Shown piece after piece: positions 49,664-62,680 of a stretch of 64,000 bases of DNA. The position numbers and the translations under genes were made by a program. Positions within the stretch are counted from its first letter, which is position 1, and each line of letters opens with the position of its first letter. The notes beneath the pieces were generated by a model. It had not been told where the DNA came from. It did no database searches and saw only the letters and a list, made by a program, of their open reading frames with translations. Origin of the DNA: Dicaeum eximium (Eukaryota > Chordata > Aves > Passeriformes > Dicaeidae). Location of the stretch: assembly GCA_013396995.1 (NCBI GenBank), contig VWZP01001589.1, positions 2,131,069-2,195,068 on the forward strand, given 5' to 3'.

Positions 49664-52600
49664 GCAATAAAAAGCATTCTAGGATAAAGCCATAGCTTCA
49701 GCATCATTTTAAGCCTATCTGGTTGCTGACAAATAGGAAATTCCCACTGACCCACCTCTGCTTTTCTTATCTCTGTAGCTTATATAGTTTAAAGACAAAG
49801 TAAAGTAACACATTCAGCTCAATAAAACCCAACATTTCTTTCTGTTCTGATACAACTGATTATTGTATTTCTTGATCTAATTCTATGCAACCTTATGAAA
49901 AGCAAAGTGGCAGAAATGGCAGAATTACCTTTTTGGAACTTGACCAAACTTAAATCTCCTTAAAGCAATCAGATAGCTTCAGCATTACAATATAAATCTT
50001 AGAAATGTTAGTGGGATTTTTATATCTGAATTTATTGTAGAATTGTTTATGTATGTGTCCTGACACTATGTTAAAACATATATTGCAGATATATTTCAAA
50101 ATATTTTGCAGCCTTCTACCTATTTAAATATTATGATATTTACATTAGTTCAAGTAAATAAAATATAATTTGGCCCATGATGAGCCTGATTTACATTCTT
50201 TATAATTATATGTGAAATTACAGCTCAAAACAGCAGGAAGGAATACAGAGAAATATGCACCTGAAGGATTTTAGACAGTGAAATATCCATCTGTATAAAT
50301 ATTTCTATAGAGAATCCACAGCAGCATTCTCTCTCCAGACAGTTTAGGTGGAAGCAGAGAACATAACAAACATACCACAGATCTTAATCTTCCAATGCAT
50401 TTATGAACCAAATTTGGAAGAGGTAAGAAGTCTCTGTTTCAGAGACTTCAGTCGCAGATCTCAGAAGCAGAGCTAAAAGGGAATTGTTCTCATTACAGCA
50501 AATTAATCAAACTTTGACATGAAAATATGCATTTAATAATTTTTTGCTGCTTGTGAGAAATTCCCCACGAAGGAAATGGAAAAAGAAAGGTTAAAAAAAA
50601 TTCAATTCACACAGGGAAACATCTTATTAGATTGAACAGAAAACTGTTTTCAAATGAAAAATTACAAACCATGGTAAAAATAGTGTAAACTCTTTCATTA
50701 AGATAAGAGCTAGAAAAAAACTGTTTGGACAAATTGTTGGGACAAACCTAGACTAAAAGTTCACTTCTCTCTGAAAGTCAGGTTAATGTAAAGCTTTTAA
50801 TATCAGTCTAGCTTTGGCAGCAGTCAAATACTTTTCAAAAATTGACACATTTATGTCAAAAGAAAGTAAATTATTTTTGCTATTGGTTGGTCCATTCTTG
50901 TCAAAATCCACCTATCTTTCCTTTTCCCTTCATTCTTGGAATGTCATTTCTGCAGTTGTCAAAAGTTAAGCTATATGGAAAGAATGAACTTACTGGAGTA
51001 CAAGCACACCTTTCTTAAAAAGAGAGAGAAAAAAAAAATCAGAAAAAGCCATAAAACCATAACCACACACACACATTTGAATTTAAACTGAAATTTAAAC
51101 TGTTCACAAAATCATTATGTAACACTGTAAATAATCATCTTCAAGGAAAACATTAGGAGTTTTTATGAAATCCCTATTATAAAAAACAAATCAGTTATTA
51201 AAAAAGTGATGAAGAGAATAACAAAGGATGAATCACAATCAAAGGGAATTTTATGCACGTGCCAGAATTGTATTTTGTATTGTGTAATAAGTCTTTCTGT
51301 CTCGGGTTGGCCAAGAGAAGTGTTAGGAGAAAAATGAACCCATGACTCTTTCTTTCACTCACCTCCAATAGAGCTAGCAGTGCCTCCATTAAAAAGTTGT
51401 TAGAAGAAGATTCTCTATTAGCACAGCTACAACCAGTTCTGGGGATGGAGACAGTTTAATTTAATCCTAGTAACTGACATGTAACTAGAGTCTCCTACAG
51501 GAAAATTATTAATAAAAACATGCAATAATTGTGTTATAACTGAATGTCTACTACTACTAAAAATAGATAAAACCTTTACATGCACAAAGTCAGTTCCTTT
51601 GTAGCACAAAAGACATAAGATAATGGAAACAATTTTCAGCTTGTACAAGAAGTGAATTTATCACTTATTTCATGCCATCTTTTACATCATTAGCAAGGAT
51701 TAATATTATTAATAATGAATATTATTAGTGTTATTATTGTTTTAATTAGAATCAATCCTTCCAGTGGAATAAAATACTTTGCCTTTAAACATATTGGCAA
51801 CATTATTTTAAGTGGTCTTGTAGTATCTGGCCTTTTTTAGCAGCCCTGAACTTACATGACACCACACACAGAGCTGGATTTGAGCCCGTTCCCCTGAAGT
51901 TTGCACTGAATTCTGTCACACTAGACTATACTAGTGCATGTCTAGCCTGGAACCTTCTTCAAGAGCCCAAATATTCCCATAGCAACATTAACTCTAAACA
52001 TCTTCGCCTGAGACACACCTTATGTCAGAGTTGCTTCACAGGTATTAAAAATCAGAATGCCCTCACTCAGAGTCAGAATGGAGTCCAATATCTTCCTCAT
52101 ATCTAACTGACCAGAAGCCTCAGCCCTGTCCCCCATTCTTATGCCATTCAGCTGACCTATTCTGAAGTCTTTAAAAAAGAAATCACTCTAGCCCAATAAG
52201 GCTAGATGTTTTTTCCCCTTAAAGGACAAGCAATTTCATAACAAATGTGAACTCACCTTAAACAGCCTAAAGGAAATAGAAACTTATGAGTTCAGGCCTG
52301 TATTGTATAATTTGACACATAAAATTAATATACATCAGTTACCCTTAGATAAAATGCAGCAAGTTAAAATAAGAAATCACTGCAGCACTCCACAGTAAAC
52401 CGCAATGCAACATGACATGAAGGTGAGAATCCTTTCTTCACATGAAAAAAGGTTTCGAGATATACAAACAGTCTCCTAGCTGCAAAGGTTTCAAGTTTGT
52501 TACCTACTGCTGTTTTCTGAGCATGATAAATAGCTTGTTGTGCACAGGATTGAGATATAATTCCACTTCCCATGGCAAAACACAGGCATCCTTATCATTC

Positions 52601-53580
52601 TAGCATATATCTGGCCTCCACACATTGCTGTTTTCAATATCCTCTAAATCCTAAGAGGTCTGAGCTAAGAACATGCTAGGTAAACAGATACAATTCTTTC
52701 CCAAAGGGACAATCAAGGAAATGGTTGCAAAGTATCTTCAGTTCCAGTGCCTGCTGTATGCTAATAATCTTCTATTCCCTCTCACACCTACCTCCTTGCT
52801 TTCAATACCATATTAAGATCTTTCATTTGGGTCAGTTAAGAAATGTAGCAGAGGTGATCTATTAAAACAGAACAGAAAAGGACGTCAAGTTAAAGGAAAA
52901 GCAAGAATCTGCATTGCTTTTCTTTATAAAGAAAATGAATCATTCTCAAAACAAACACATAATTTTAAAAGCTGGGTAGAATAGTGTAATTATTCATTAA
53001 CATCTTCACCATGAGTTCAAGATCTTAGCTAAATATTAAGTTCTATAAGTGAAACCAATGAAAGAAGTCATCAGTGGTGACAAGAGAACTTCAAAACAAA
53101 TAGGAGAGAAGCAAGTTAATTCCTTCTAAAGATTATCAGAAGCTACAAAGTTGAATTTATTTAATTAGTCTGATTGAGTATCAGAAGCAGAGGAAGGTGT
53201 TAAAGTTCTTTTAACAATACCAGAAAAAACCCTGCCTTCTAACAATTTTTTCATGCTTTCTCATCAGGAACTGATTTCTAGCTGCAAATTACTAACTACC
53301 ATATCAGCACTTAACAGCACACAAAGTACCTAAAATGAAGCCAAATCAGAGTTCACTTGTCTGATCTGCGAAAATCATTTTCGTCCTCTGTGTCTAAGAG
53401 ATCTTTGGAAGATTCTTCTTTTCCTGGTAAAGCATCAGAGCCACTAGTGTCTCTTCCTGGAAGTGCTGCCACCTTGCCAGAGAGCCAGGCATCTCAGTGT
53501 CTGCTTCCCAGCCACTGCCATGAGGAATTCATAAACTGCATGACAACACTGGAAAATTCCCCATATGCACACGCATTTTA
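49664..53580. other. AT-rich sequence without a recognisable gene
   Basis: No repeat family recognised. A short CA repeat lies at about 51063-51076. An open frame from 53339 to 53581 abuts the CR1 tail and is treated in the findings. Other frames are under 75 codons. Confidence 0.5.
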
Positions 53581-53626
53581 AAAAGGTCCCTTTCAACCCA
53601 AAGCTATTCTAGAATTCTGTGATTTT
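53581..53626 (+). mobile_element. CR1 LINE 3' terminus, about 45 bp
   Basis: AAAAGGTCCCTTTCAACCCA followed by AGCTATTCTAGAATTCTGTGATTT (given in two parts) is the end of CR1 with its octamer-like tail. Upstream sequence does not continue as CR1, so this is a severely truncated insertion. Confidence 0.8.
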
Positions 53627-56136
53627 AAGGGTGGACAGCTCTGTGTTTTAAAACTGGCATAATCAGTCAGTGTATCCATAAGACCAAAAGGAATGGAAGT
53701 CTTCTTCCCCAAAAGCCCAGAAATCTAAGCATTTTCTCAGAGTGCAGCTTCTGTGCCATCATTAAAAGAAGAGTTTAAGTCACATCTTTTATTTGCAAGA
53801 TGAAGCCATAATAATTACTCTTTATTCCAAAGTATTTGCTTTCTCCCAGATTTGTTTGCATCTATAATGAAAATCCAACACTTTGCTTTCACACTTAAAG
53901 GAACTGGAAAGACGATTAGTTTGGACAAAAACTAAAATCTAACAAAACTACTGTCCTTTAAAAAAAAAAAAACAACAATAACAAGGCATGTGAGAGGAAA
54001 GCAGGAAAACTCATAATAAAAAGAGCCTGATTATTGAAATTATTTCCTCCTAGTCTGCTAGGCCTCAACTACATTCATAATAAAACCCAGCACTGCCACG
54101 AAATTCACTAGCACAACATAAGTGACAGCACTGCTAGCTGCAAAGGCCAGTGCAGACTATGCTTAAGGTCTTTTTGGTGTCTCCTTAAACCCCATCTTAT
54201 AAATACACTACTTTTTTATATCCACCAGTTGTTCTCTCAGTATTAATTCAAACATTTTAAATTATGGAAGTTAAAAACAGTGGTATAAAAGCATACTACT
54301 CATTTCAGGCTTCAGTCTGTTTTTCTTCATCTTTTTAAAAAGAGAATCCATTTCCAGTAGTCACATATGAGAGCATTTATAAGAGAGCAGAGAGAGAAAA
54401 AAGCAGAGAGAGAAGGCACATATAAAGGTTACCCTAAAGCAGGATTTTCCTTCAACACATTTGCTACACTGGCCTTGCTGAATGCATGCAACTGAAGGCT
54501 GAACATTTCAGAACTTGTTAAAAAAATTAAAATTTCTTAAATCACAAAAATATCCAAAATGTTAAATTGAATCCTGTCAATTTATAAATAAGAGTGTAAT
54601 AGAGATGCACAAAATGGACTTTTAACGAACAGTGAAATTCATTATTCATTATTACTGCAGTCAGCACAAGAGAAAATAAATTATACCCATTGGCAACCAT
54701 TCACACATCCCCCATAAGCCATAATATTTTAAATATTTTTTCTAAAGTTAATCCTGTTATCAAGTAACATCTTAGATTTGGTTAGTTCATGAGGGCAAAA
54801 TATGACAAGAAAATTCTGGAAATTATTTTTAAGGCAAGCAGTAATTAAAGCTGGGGCAAGGTAAAAGAAGGAGTCTATTAAACTGTGATAATGAGTAGGG
54901 GTCAAAGACTTTATATTTTTTCACAAAAAAAAATAATTCTGTGGATCCTCTCAGTGTGTATATTGCTACTAGGCTCAGAGAAAACTGTTTCTGATCATTT
55001 GAGAAAAAGTAGTTTGGTATGCCACAGTTTGAGTTTACCTGGTATACAGTATGTGAGAAGGATCCTTCCCTTTAGCACTCATCCTGTTTTTAGAGTGTTA
55101 CTAAATTTTGCCTTTGCATGACCCATGCATCTTAATAGGGTCCTGTAAGGAATTAGACAGATGCTGGAAGTGAGCAGACAGCTCCTAATAAGAGCACACC
55201 AGGCAGTGTGGGAGTAGGCACCATGAGAGAACACATCAGGGTGTGTAGGAAGCCCTACCACTTTTCCTCACAGCCTCTTCTTTTGCAGAAACCCGCCTGT
55301 GACAGACTGTCTTCTCCTCCTCCTCCTCCTCTTCCACACCTGGCAGAAGGGAACGAGGCAAAGAACACCGTGCTGATGTTGATACCATTAATGCCACTGC
55401 TCCATCCCATGCAGATACACGTGGTTGTGTTACGCAGTTCACCTACAGCAACACAGCATCATAAAGAACCAATAACTTTGCATCATTACAAACCTTTTCC
55501 AGGCAGTGAAATGAGAAGACTGAATTAAGGCAGGTCAAAGGAAGAAGTGCCTTAGCAAAACTTGTTGAAATAAATGCCTTCTAAAGCTTGTACATAGCCT
55601 ACTACACTCTCAATGACAAATTTCCTGATCTTCAGTTTCCTTCTAGGTTATTTAAAAAAATATTCTAACACAGGTTTCACTTCAAAGAGCAAGCATAAAC
55701 ACACACAAAAATATAAAATTGTACAATTGTTTTTGTTGTTGTTTCAAAAATATGAAACAGTACTCAATAATTTCATTATTATTATATTTTCCTTCACAGA
55801 TCTTGCCACAAAATGAATGTAGAAATGGAGCTCACTGCCTTTCCCTGCCTTTTTTTTCCCTCTTGGTGGGCTACAGTTTCAAATGGATTCCAAGGGTAAG
55901 CCAATTTCAGACAATGAACCAGAAGAAAGAATAACTGCTAGAAATTGAACATAATTGATCAGTTTTGTGCTGATGTAACTTCCTGTAATTGATTTCATAT
56001 GGGGTCAGACAAGAATTTGTATTTGCAAAGTGGCTGTAGTAGGAGGGGCAGTAAGATAAAACCAACACCTTCAGAAGTCACAAAGAGTCTCACTGGCTTG
56101 ACTGTGTCATAAAACCACAAATTCCAGTTATGTATC
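53627..56136. other. AT-rich sequence without a firmly supported gene
   Basis: Contains an A-run with C at about 53959-53985, an AG-rich stretch at 54384-54415, and a (CTC)n run at about 55313-55333. A GC-richer stretch at 55180-55440 has a good splice-acceptor-like sequence ending at 55287 and an open frame at 55208-55528; see findings. Confidence 0.45.
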
Positions 56137-56430
56137 TGTCCTGGTTTGGGACAGATTTGGGAGGGAACATCCCAAAAAATGTCTCCTCTAGAAAGCAAAT
56201 TTCAGCAGACCCTCCCCAACCAGTTTGGTAGAAAAAGCTGGGAAGGAAGCACATGAGCCATTTCCCCACAAAAAGTAAAAGCACAGAGAGGATGAGGACT
56301 GGCATCCCGTAAAACTTGCCCTGATCTAGCAGGGAACTTAAAAGCACTTCCAGGTTCACAAGTCCAGAAGTAATAATACCAAAAGTATTTCTTTATCCTT
56401 TTTGTGTCTCTCAACAAACCCCAGCTTTAC
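56137..56430 (+). mobile_element. Passerine-type LTR remnant starting TGTCCTGGTTTGGG
   Basis: It starts TGTCCTGGTTTGGGACAG at 56137. Next come GGAACATCCCAAAAAATG, then CTCCTCTAGAAAGCAAATTTC, shown in parts as CTCCTCTAGAAAGC and AAATTTCAGCAGACCCTCCC, then CCAACCAGTTTGGTAG. I recognise this as the 5' part of a songbird LTR. The expected matching end (CCAGGACA type) was not found downstream, so the element is truncated or decayed, and its right edge is a guess based on sequence character. Confidence 0.65.
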
Positions 56431-58643
56431 AAAAGAAACATAACTGTAGAATTAGCTTTTTTTTTAAAGGTACCTTTTAAAATGTAATAAATTGTGGAAA
56501 TAGCAATATCTACATCTCAATATAGATTTTTCATATGTAAATACTATCTTTAGAAGGTAATTCACATATCAATATATTAAGCCTTAATAACTTATAAAAA
56601 ATGTGCATAGACTGGTGATAAGTGACTTTCAGCAAATCTCTCAATGCCTTAGGTAAACTTCAGGTGTACATTTACCAATCCCAGTCCAGAGCTTTATCAA
56701 GAAAGCACATTTCCTTAGTGAGACTTTGAAAATTATGCTGACATCAAGAAACATGCTCCTTAGGTTTGAATTGCAACAATATTGATAAAGGCTGATAAAT
56801 ATCATGGTTTTGAGCTTCTTCTCTGGCATTACCTATTCTCCTGATATTTGAATTCTCTTGTCCAAACAATCAGCAGACTTTCTACACTAAGCCCTCACAA
56901 TAAACAACTTTCTGCCTGCTCCTGTAGCTTTGTTACTGTGATCGTCAGTACAAGGATGAATTTTCTCTGAACGAAACAAAGGGCAAAAGTGTGTGATTAT
57001 TAGTACAACAGGCATGCTGTCTCTTTACATGTGGAGGTAAAGAGGGGAGGAGGGAGAGAGAGACATGGATCTTCAGGAGTTTATTGACTTGGTTCCATGA
57101 ATCCTGGTAGTTACAGCTACTGAAATTCTCCAAGGAGCTGAACAGAGCTTTTATATGATCTTTCTTCTTAAAAAGCAATGCTTTTTGCACCCCATTCCCT
57201 TCATGCATTCATCCAAATAAACCCACTTGATGAAATAAAATTATCCTCTTCCTTTTCATCCAGTGAAAGAAAACAGAGAATTGGCAGTACTTGTCCCATT
57301 ACAGTAAGAGCACAGAAATTATTTAACTGCTATTAGCAGAACTGTACTATATTCTACCTGTCTTTTCATTTCTACCGTCAAAGCTAACACAAAGCCTTCT
57401 CTAGCCTTTCAGGAGTAATTTTATTTTAAAAATTGAAGGAATAGCTACCTCATAAATAATTTTTCTTTTGTACCTTCCATTTATCAACTGGCATCACCCA
57501 GCTATGAAAAAACATTTACGCAAACATTGAACATTTTCTTTCCTACTCTCACAGAAGTAAAAGGAAAACAAAAGACACATTTAAGAAATAATTCTTTACA
57601 GTAAATAGCATTTAGGATCCTCAAATCTTCCAATTTTCTTTACTACAGAAATATTTACTACACAAAAGTTTAACTTGACTGAAATTTCTTCTGCAAGGAA
57701 AATCCATAACATAGAAACAAAAGCATACTCATTGCAGAAAAATGCCTTTTTTTCATTATTTCTAAAGTCAAAGTTTTAATCACATCATCTATTACAGTTC
57801 TTCCTGAAGTGTGACTCAGCAGTTGTTATTATGATCTCTGAACATCAGTATCTGTAAACAAGATAACTTTAGGGCTTGATGAGGCCATGCTTCTCCTTTG
57901 CCATTCAAAAAAACCCACTGTAAAGTGACTTCCAATTTAATTGGATCATCCCGCAAAAATATCACTGGACACCGGCAAATTCATAACTAAGTAGATTAAT
58001 TTTAAAGAGGAAACCTCTTTGAAGGAAGGATCTCCAGGCTGAGAGAACAAGGGGCTCACTAGCCCAGTGTAAGGAATCAGTAACAGTGTAGACTTTGCAA
58101 CTGAAAGACTGGATTAACTGAGTTATTTTCCCCTGTATTTACCAAATACAGAGACTGATCTATCCCACAGATGCATATTTCTAGGGAAAATGTGAAATGT
58201 CAAGGCTTTACCACTTCACCAGAGCAGATAATTAAGCAATTAGAACAATTAAACGTTGACAGAGCACCAGCGACCCCCAGGTGAATTACAGCCATGAATT
58301 TTGAAAGTGTGAGCAAGGGAAGAGGGAAGACTTTGGCACATATGTAGGACAGATTGAATGCAGCTATAGGAGCAGGTTTATAATTTCTGTACTTCTTATC
58401 TTCCAGGTGTGCTTAGCTGTCCACAACTTTTGTTGTCAAACTGCTTATTTAGATGTCAAGGGCAAACTAATGTAGGTGCATTTTCCCTCTGAAAAAACAG
58501 TCAATTAGAAAGCAGAGTATATATTAATCTATTCTCTCAACATTTTACACCACATGAAAAGGCTGAAAAAGAGTGCTTTTAACAAATCTGCATCCACTCA
58601 GTAAAATGCACCCATCAGTCAAGGCACCTGAGAAAGGGAATGT

Positions 58644-58676
58644 CAAAGGGGCCCTTTGCATGAAACATATGCAAAT
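58644..58676. promoter_or_regulatory. Nested palindromes: CAAAGGG/CCCTTTG and inverted octamer pair
   Basis: CAAAGGGGCCCTTTG (58644-58658) is a perfect odd palindrome. It overlaps TTTGCAT (58655-58661), which is mirrored by ATGCAAA (58669-58675) seven bases on; ATGCAAAT at 58669-58676 is the canonical POU octamer. CTTTG/CAAAG is the core recognised by TCF/LEF and SOX HMG-box proteins. The dense arrangement suggests a regulatory element, but binding is inference. Confidence 0.3.
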
Positions 58677-59984
58677 CATCAATCCTTAAATTATTTCAGA
58701 GGCTTTTAACCTCCATCACACCTTTTTTAGGGACTGTCTGCTCATGTGATACATGCAGAAACACCCTATTTGCTAAATAAGGAATATGAGCAACACAACC
58801 ATCATAGCATGCAGCTCAGGAGTCATTGATTCTCTTACTATTAGGGCAGGTTTGCATTACTAAGTATTTTTAGGATAAGGAATTTGGTTCATAATCCATT
58901 GGACTGCCTGCTGTGATGAACCAACTCCAGGTAGAATGAGCTGGCCCTGGGGACTGGATGCATTATGTAGATGGGAAGCAGGGACAGAAGCAGAAGCTGA
59001 GCTCAGCTGAGCAGGCACAGCTGCAGAGTGCAGGGAGGATGGATAACACACATGCAATTCCCAGAGCTGTGAAAACTTCAACTACCACATTTGTTGCAAG
59101 TAAGAGTGTGTGAACATCTTATATGCCGCAATTCCTTTTAGGTGGAAAGTTGCTTTAAAATGAAGAGAAAACAGGGAAAAGAAGAGAGACCCACCAAAAA
59201 GCCAATATAAAACATGTCAAATACAGAAGATTTCATACTTTTGTTTCTCAAAAGCACATCTAATATTCTTCGGCTCTGAAATTGTTAATAATTTATCATT
59301 TTATTGCCTTTACCAAATGGAAAGAAATACTCTAGATAAAATAAGATTAAAGACTATTAACTAATTTTTTTCTAAAATAATTTATAATTTTATAATAAAA
59401 ATATAGTAAAAAAGCAATTTTTCAAATAATTGATATATTAAATATGCAAGTAAAAACCTAATTATTATCTCTCACAGCAAACTATATAAAATCCATATTT
59501 TATTTACAAAATGCCTGTTGTAATATATATTTATTTACTTACTTAAATATGAATTTTTAGAATTATATGGCTTCAAGTCAAACCCTATATTGGTATGGTT
59601 TAACATACATTACTTAATGTAAAAAATAGTCTAAATTAGCTGATGACACAAAAAGGGTAGAAAGTATAAAAAATTATAGGGTAAGGAACAAACCTTTCAG
59701 AATGGTTTCTGTAGATTAACCATGTGGGTGGATAAGTAACTCTCAGAGTTCAGAGAAGAGAACAGAGCAGTGTCAATGTAATGAACAGAAGTAGGTGGAT
59801 GGTTCCAGTTCGAATCAGAACATCTCCCACTTCATCAAAGCTGCTGAAAATGATTCATTCTATGGTACATTTTACATACCATGGACATTCTGTAGGCTCT
59901 TTCCTACTTGCCAAAGCCATGTACATAGTCAGAGGAGGTGGCAAAGAAAATGCCCTTTGATTACCTTCCACCATTATTTTCTTT

Positions 59985-60052
59985 CAAAAAAACAAAAAAA
60001 CAAACAAACAAAAAAAAACACACCAAAAAAAAACCCAAAACAACAAAAACAC
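59985..60052 (+). repeat. A/C-rich low-complexity tract
   Basis: Almost entirely A and C: CAAA microsatellite units followed by ACACACC and AAAACCC blocks. It is one of about nine tracts of this type on the plus strand. Confidence 0.85.
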
Positions 60053-62661
60053 ATAAGTTTGGAAACAAGGAATAATAGGGAAACTCAAGCCTAAACTCAA
60101 TTCAAGTATAAAAAGAATAAAATACAAATCTAAAATATGGAATTGGGAAAAACAGATTTGGAGGGAATGTGGGGACAAAAAAAAAACAGAGAAGGAAATT
60201 CTAAAAAGCAGTTTTACTGAGAACACTTACCTTGAGTTCATATATGAATCCTTAAATAACATCTAGGGATTTAGCAGCATTATACCTTAGTGAACATTCT
60301 TCTAGAGGTTTCCATGGGAGAACAGACCAGTATCCATTCCTCAGAAATAGCTAGACAAAAAAAAAAAAATCAGCCCTTCACTATTAGCCCCCAGAATCTA
60401 TGCAGCTCCCAAAAAGACAATATTTCTCTGTATTCTACTTTGCTAACAGTACCATTAATGCTCCATCACAGATCATTAGTTTAAAAGAAAGTAGAAAAGA
60501 GATGGAAAGCACAAGCTCTAATTCATAGCTCTGTGAAAGAGACCTCTCTGAACCTGTAATGACCACTGACAATGCTGAGCTATGACCCAGCTATATGACT
60601 GAACTGACCATACTCTGCCTCTCATTAAAGCTCCCATTATACCTAAAAACATACTGAAACTGATTTTCACTGAACTAGGAACCTCAACACATGTTTAATT
60701 CTGAGCACATGCTCTGCTAAATGCTGCAGAACAAAAACCCTGTGTGGTAAAGGAGGTTAAGTAAAGAGCTTTTTCAGACCATTATCTTCCACCATGCACA
60801 TCTGCTGAATGGCTTATGAATGGGAAAGTGTGATTAGTACCTTCCAGGTCCACCCTGTATTACTAACAAAGTTATCCTAGCTTTGGTGCAAAAGGCTAGT
60901 GGTGTTCTTTTGGAATAATTGCAAAAATTAATTTTCAGGAAAAATTTCTTCTCCGTTAACGTTTAGTTGTCTTACAAACCAAGCAGAAAGAAAAGGCATG
61001 TCCCTTTTAACTGGAACTGAAAATTAAAAGTATGCCAGTGGCTATGGAGAATGCCCACTCACAGGGGAAAATCAAACAGAATCCTAGAGATTTAATCTAT
61101 TCCACTTGGCAGACTTTGCATTGCATATGGGGACTAGGTGAACAAACAGGAACATTGTGAATTCTAACTACCAATTCATAACTAGGTCTTTACACATGAC
61201 ACCAAACAGAGAATCAGTGCCAAGAAATAGCACTTGAGTTTGGGAGAGGAGGGTGTAAGGGAGGAGACTCAGACATAAGAAAAGAGACACAGAGAAGAAA
61301 TGAAGACAGTAAATAGAGTAATAAAGTTCAACTACAAATATAGTCACTGACATTGAAAGTTATGAAGAAGACATTAATTAACCAATTCAAGACTTAAGCA
61401 GATATCATTTCCTCTACTTACAGCTTTGAAAAAAACCAGAGTGGATAAATATTAGCAGCAGTCTTCTATTCATCAGAGTAAGAAAGTCATGTCATTGCTT
61501 ATGAGAATAAAACATATAGGTAGTACAAGAAGTAATTTGTAATTTAAAAAAACCCACTAGCAATACAATAATATGCAAGATTATACATTTCCTTTTTGTC
61601 ACAATCCCGCTAAACTACTGCTTTTAGCAGAAAAACAACAGATGCATCATTTGAATGGCCCGGTTTGCCAAAAGATAATTTTCAGTTTTGTTTTCTTCCT
61701 CTTTGCCCAATACTGATAAAGCACACAAGCTACTCCTTAGTGTTTTATAAATTAAAATGTAGCCTCTCTTTCTGTGCATGCATATGACTTCAGTATATGT
61801 TTAATTTTGTCTTTTGTGGACTCCTCACACATACTGTAGCCAAAAACATTCCAGTCCACAGGCCAATTTTACAGTTGGGTCTAAATTTATTTGAGATAAA
61901 AAAATCCACACTCCTTATCTAAAACATATGGTTTCTGCTTATCACTTCTTTTTATTTTTTTTCCTCAACTCTGTAATATTACAGGCCTCAAACGCCACAA
62001 ATGTTTTGCATAAATCAAATTAACTGCTTTGATTTAGCTATCTATGTATCATGAATCTTTACAGAAATCACTCCTTTAAGGATTGATCTCCGACAGGTAC
62101 TTGTAAAGCTTCCTAGCGAGAGTCCTGTATGTTTCACTTGTAATATTTCAGTTTTTTCAGAATACCATTCACATCTTCCCAACTATCTGAAAAGTGTACT
62201 CTATAGGGTACTTCGTGATCACTAGATAGAAATATGAAACACCGTCAAGAACCAGAAGGAAAAGCTGATATTTTAAAGTATAATTTTTCTTTTTAATTTT
62301 ACACTTGCCAGGTGAAAAGGCACTTTCTACCACAAAACTAAATAACTCTTGCTTTTTTGAGCTTTCTCCAGGGCAAGTTTAAACCTCTGGCATTAAATTG
62401 AAAAACTAAGAACTTTTGCAAACTTTACTGTCTTTTAAATGCAAAGTATCCTCTTTGATGTATCCTACCTGAGAAACACAGCAGGATATTTGTTTTCCAA
62501 AGGACTTGTGACAAAATGAAACCTACTACAAAAAAAAAATCTCTCCTTACATGAAGAAGATAAGAAAAGAGTAAACAACACATGAAAGATAGGAGTTGCA
62601 TTAGTAATATACTTCTGGAAGACTTTGGCATATTCCAGAGAAAAATATAAGTATATATCTT

Positions 62662-62680
62662 GGGAGGAGGGGGGAGGAGG
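62662..62680 (+). other. G-rich run, weak G-quadruplex candidate
   Basis: GGGAGGAGGGGGGAGGAGG has several G-runs, but only two of three or more, so at best a two-tier quadruplex. GAGGGGGCGGGAG follows near 62691; using both, four runs of three or more are within reach with long loops. Confidence 0.35.
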
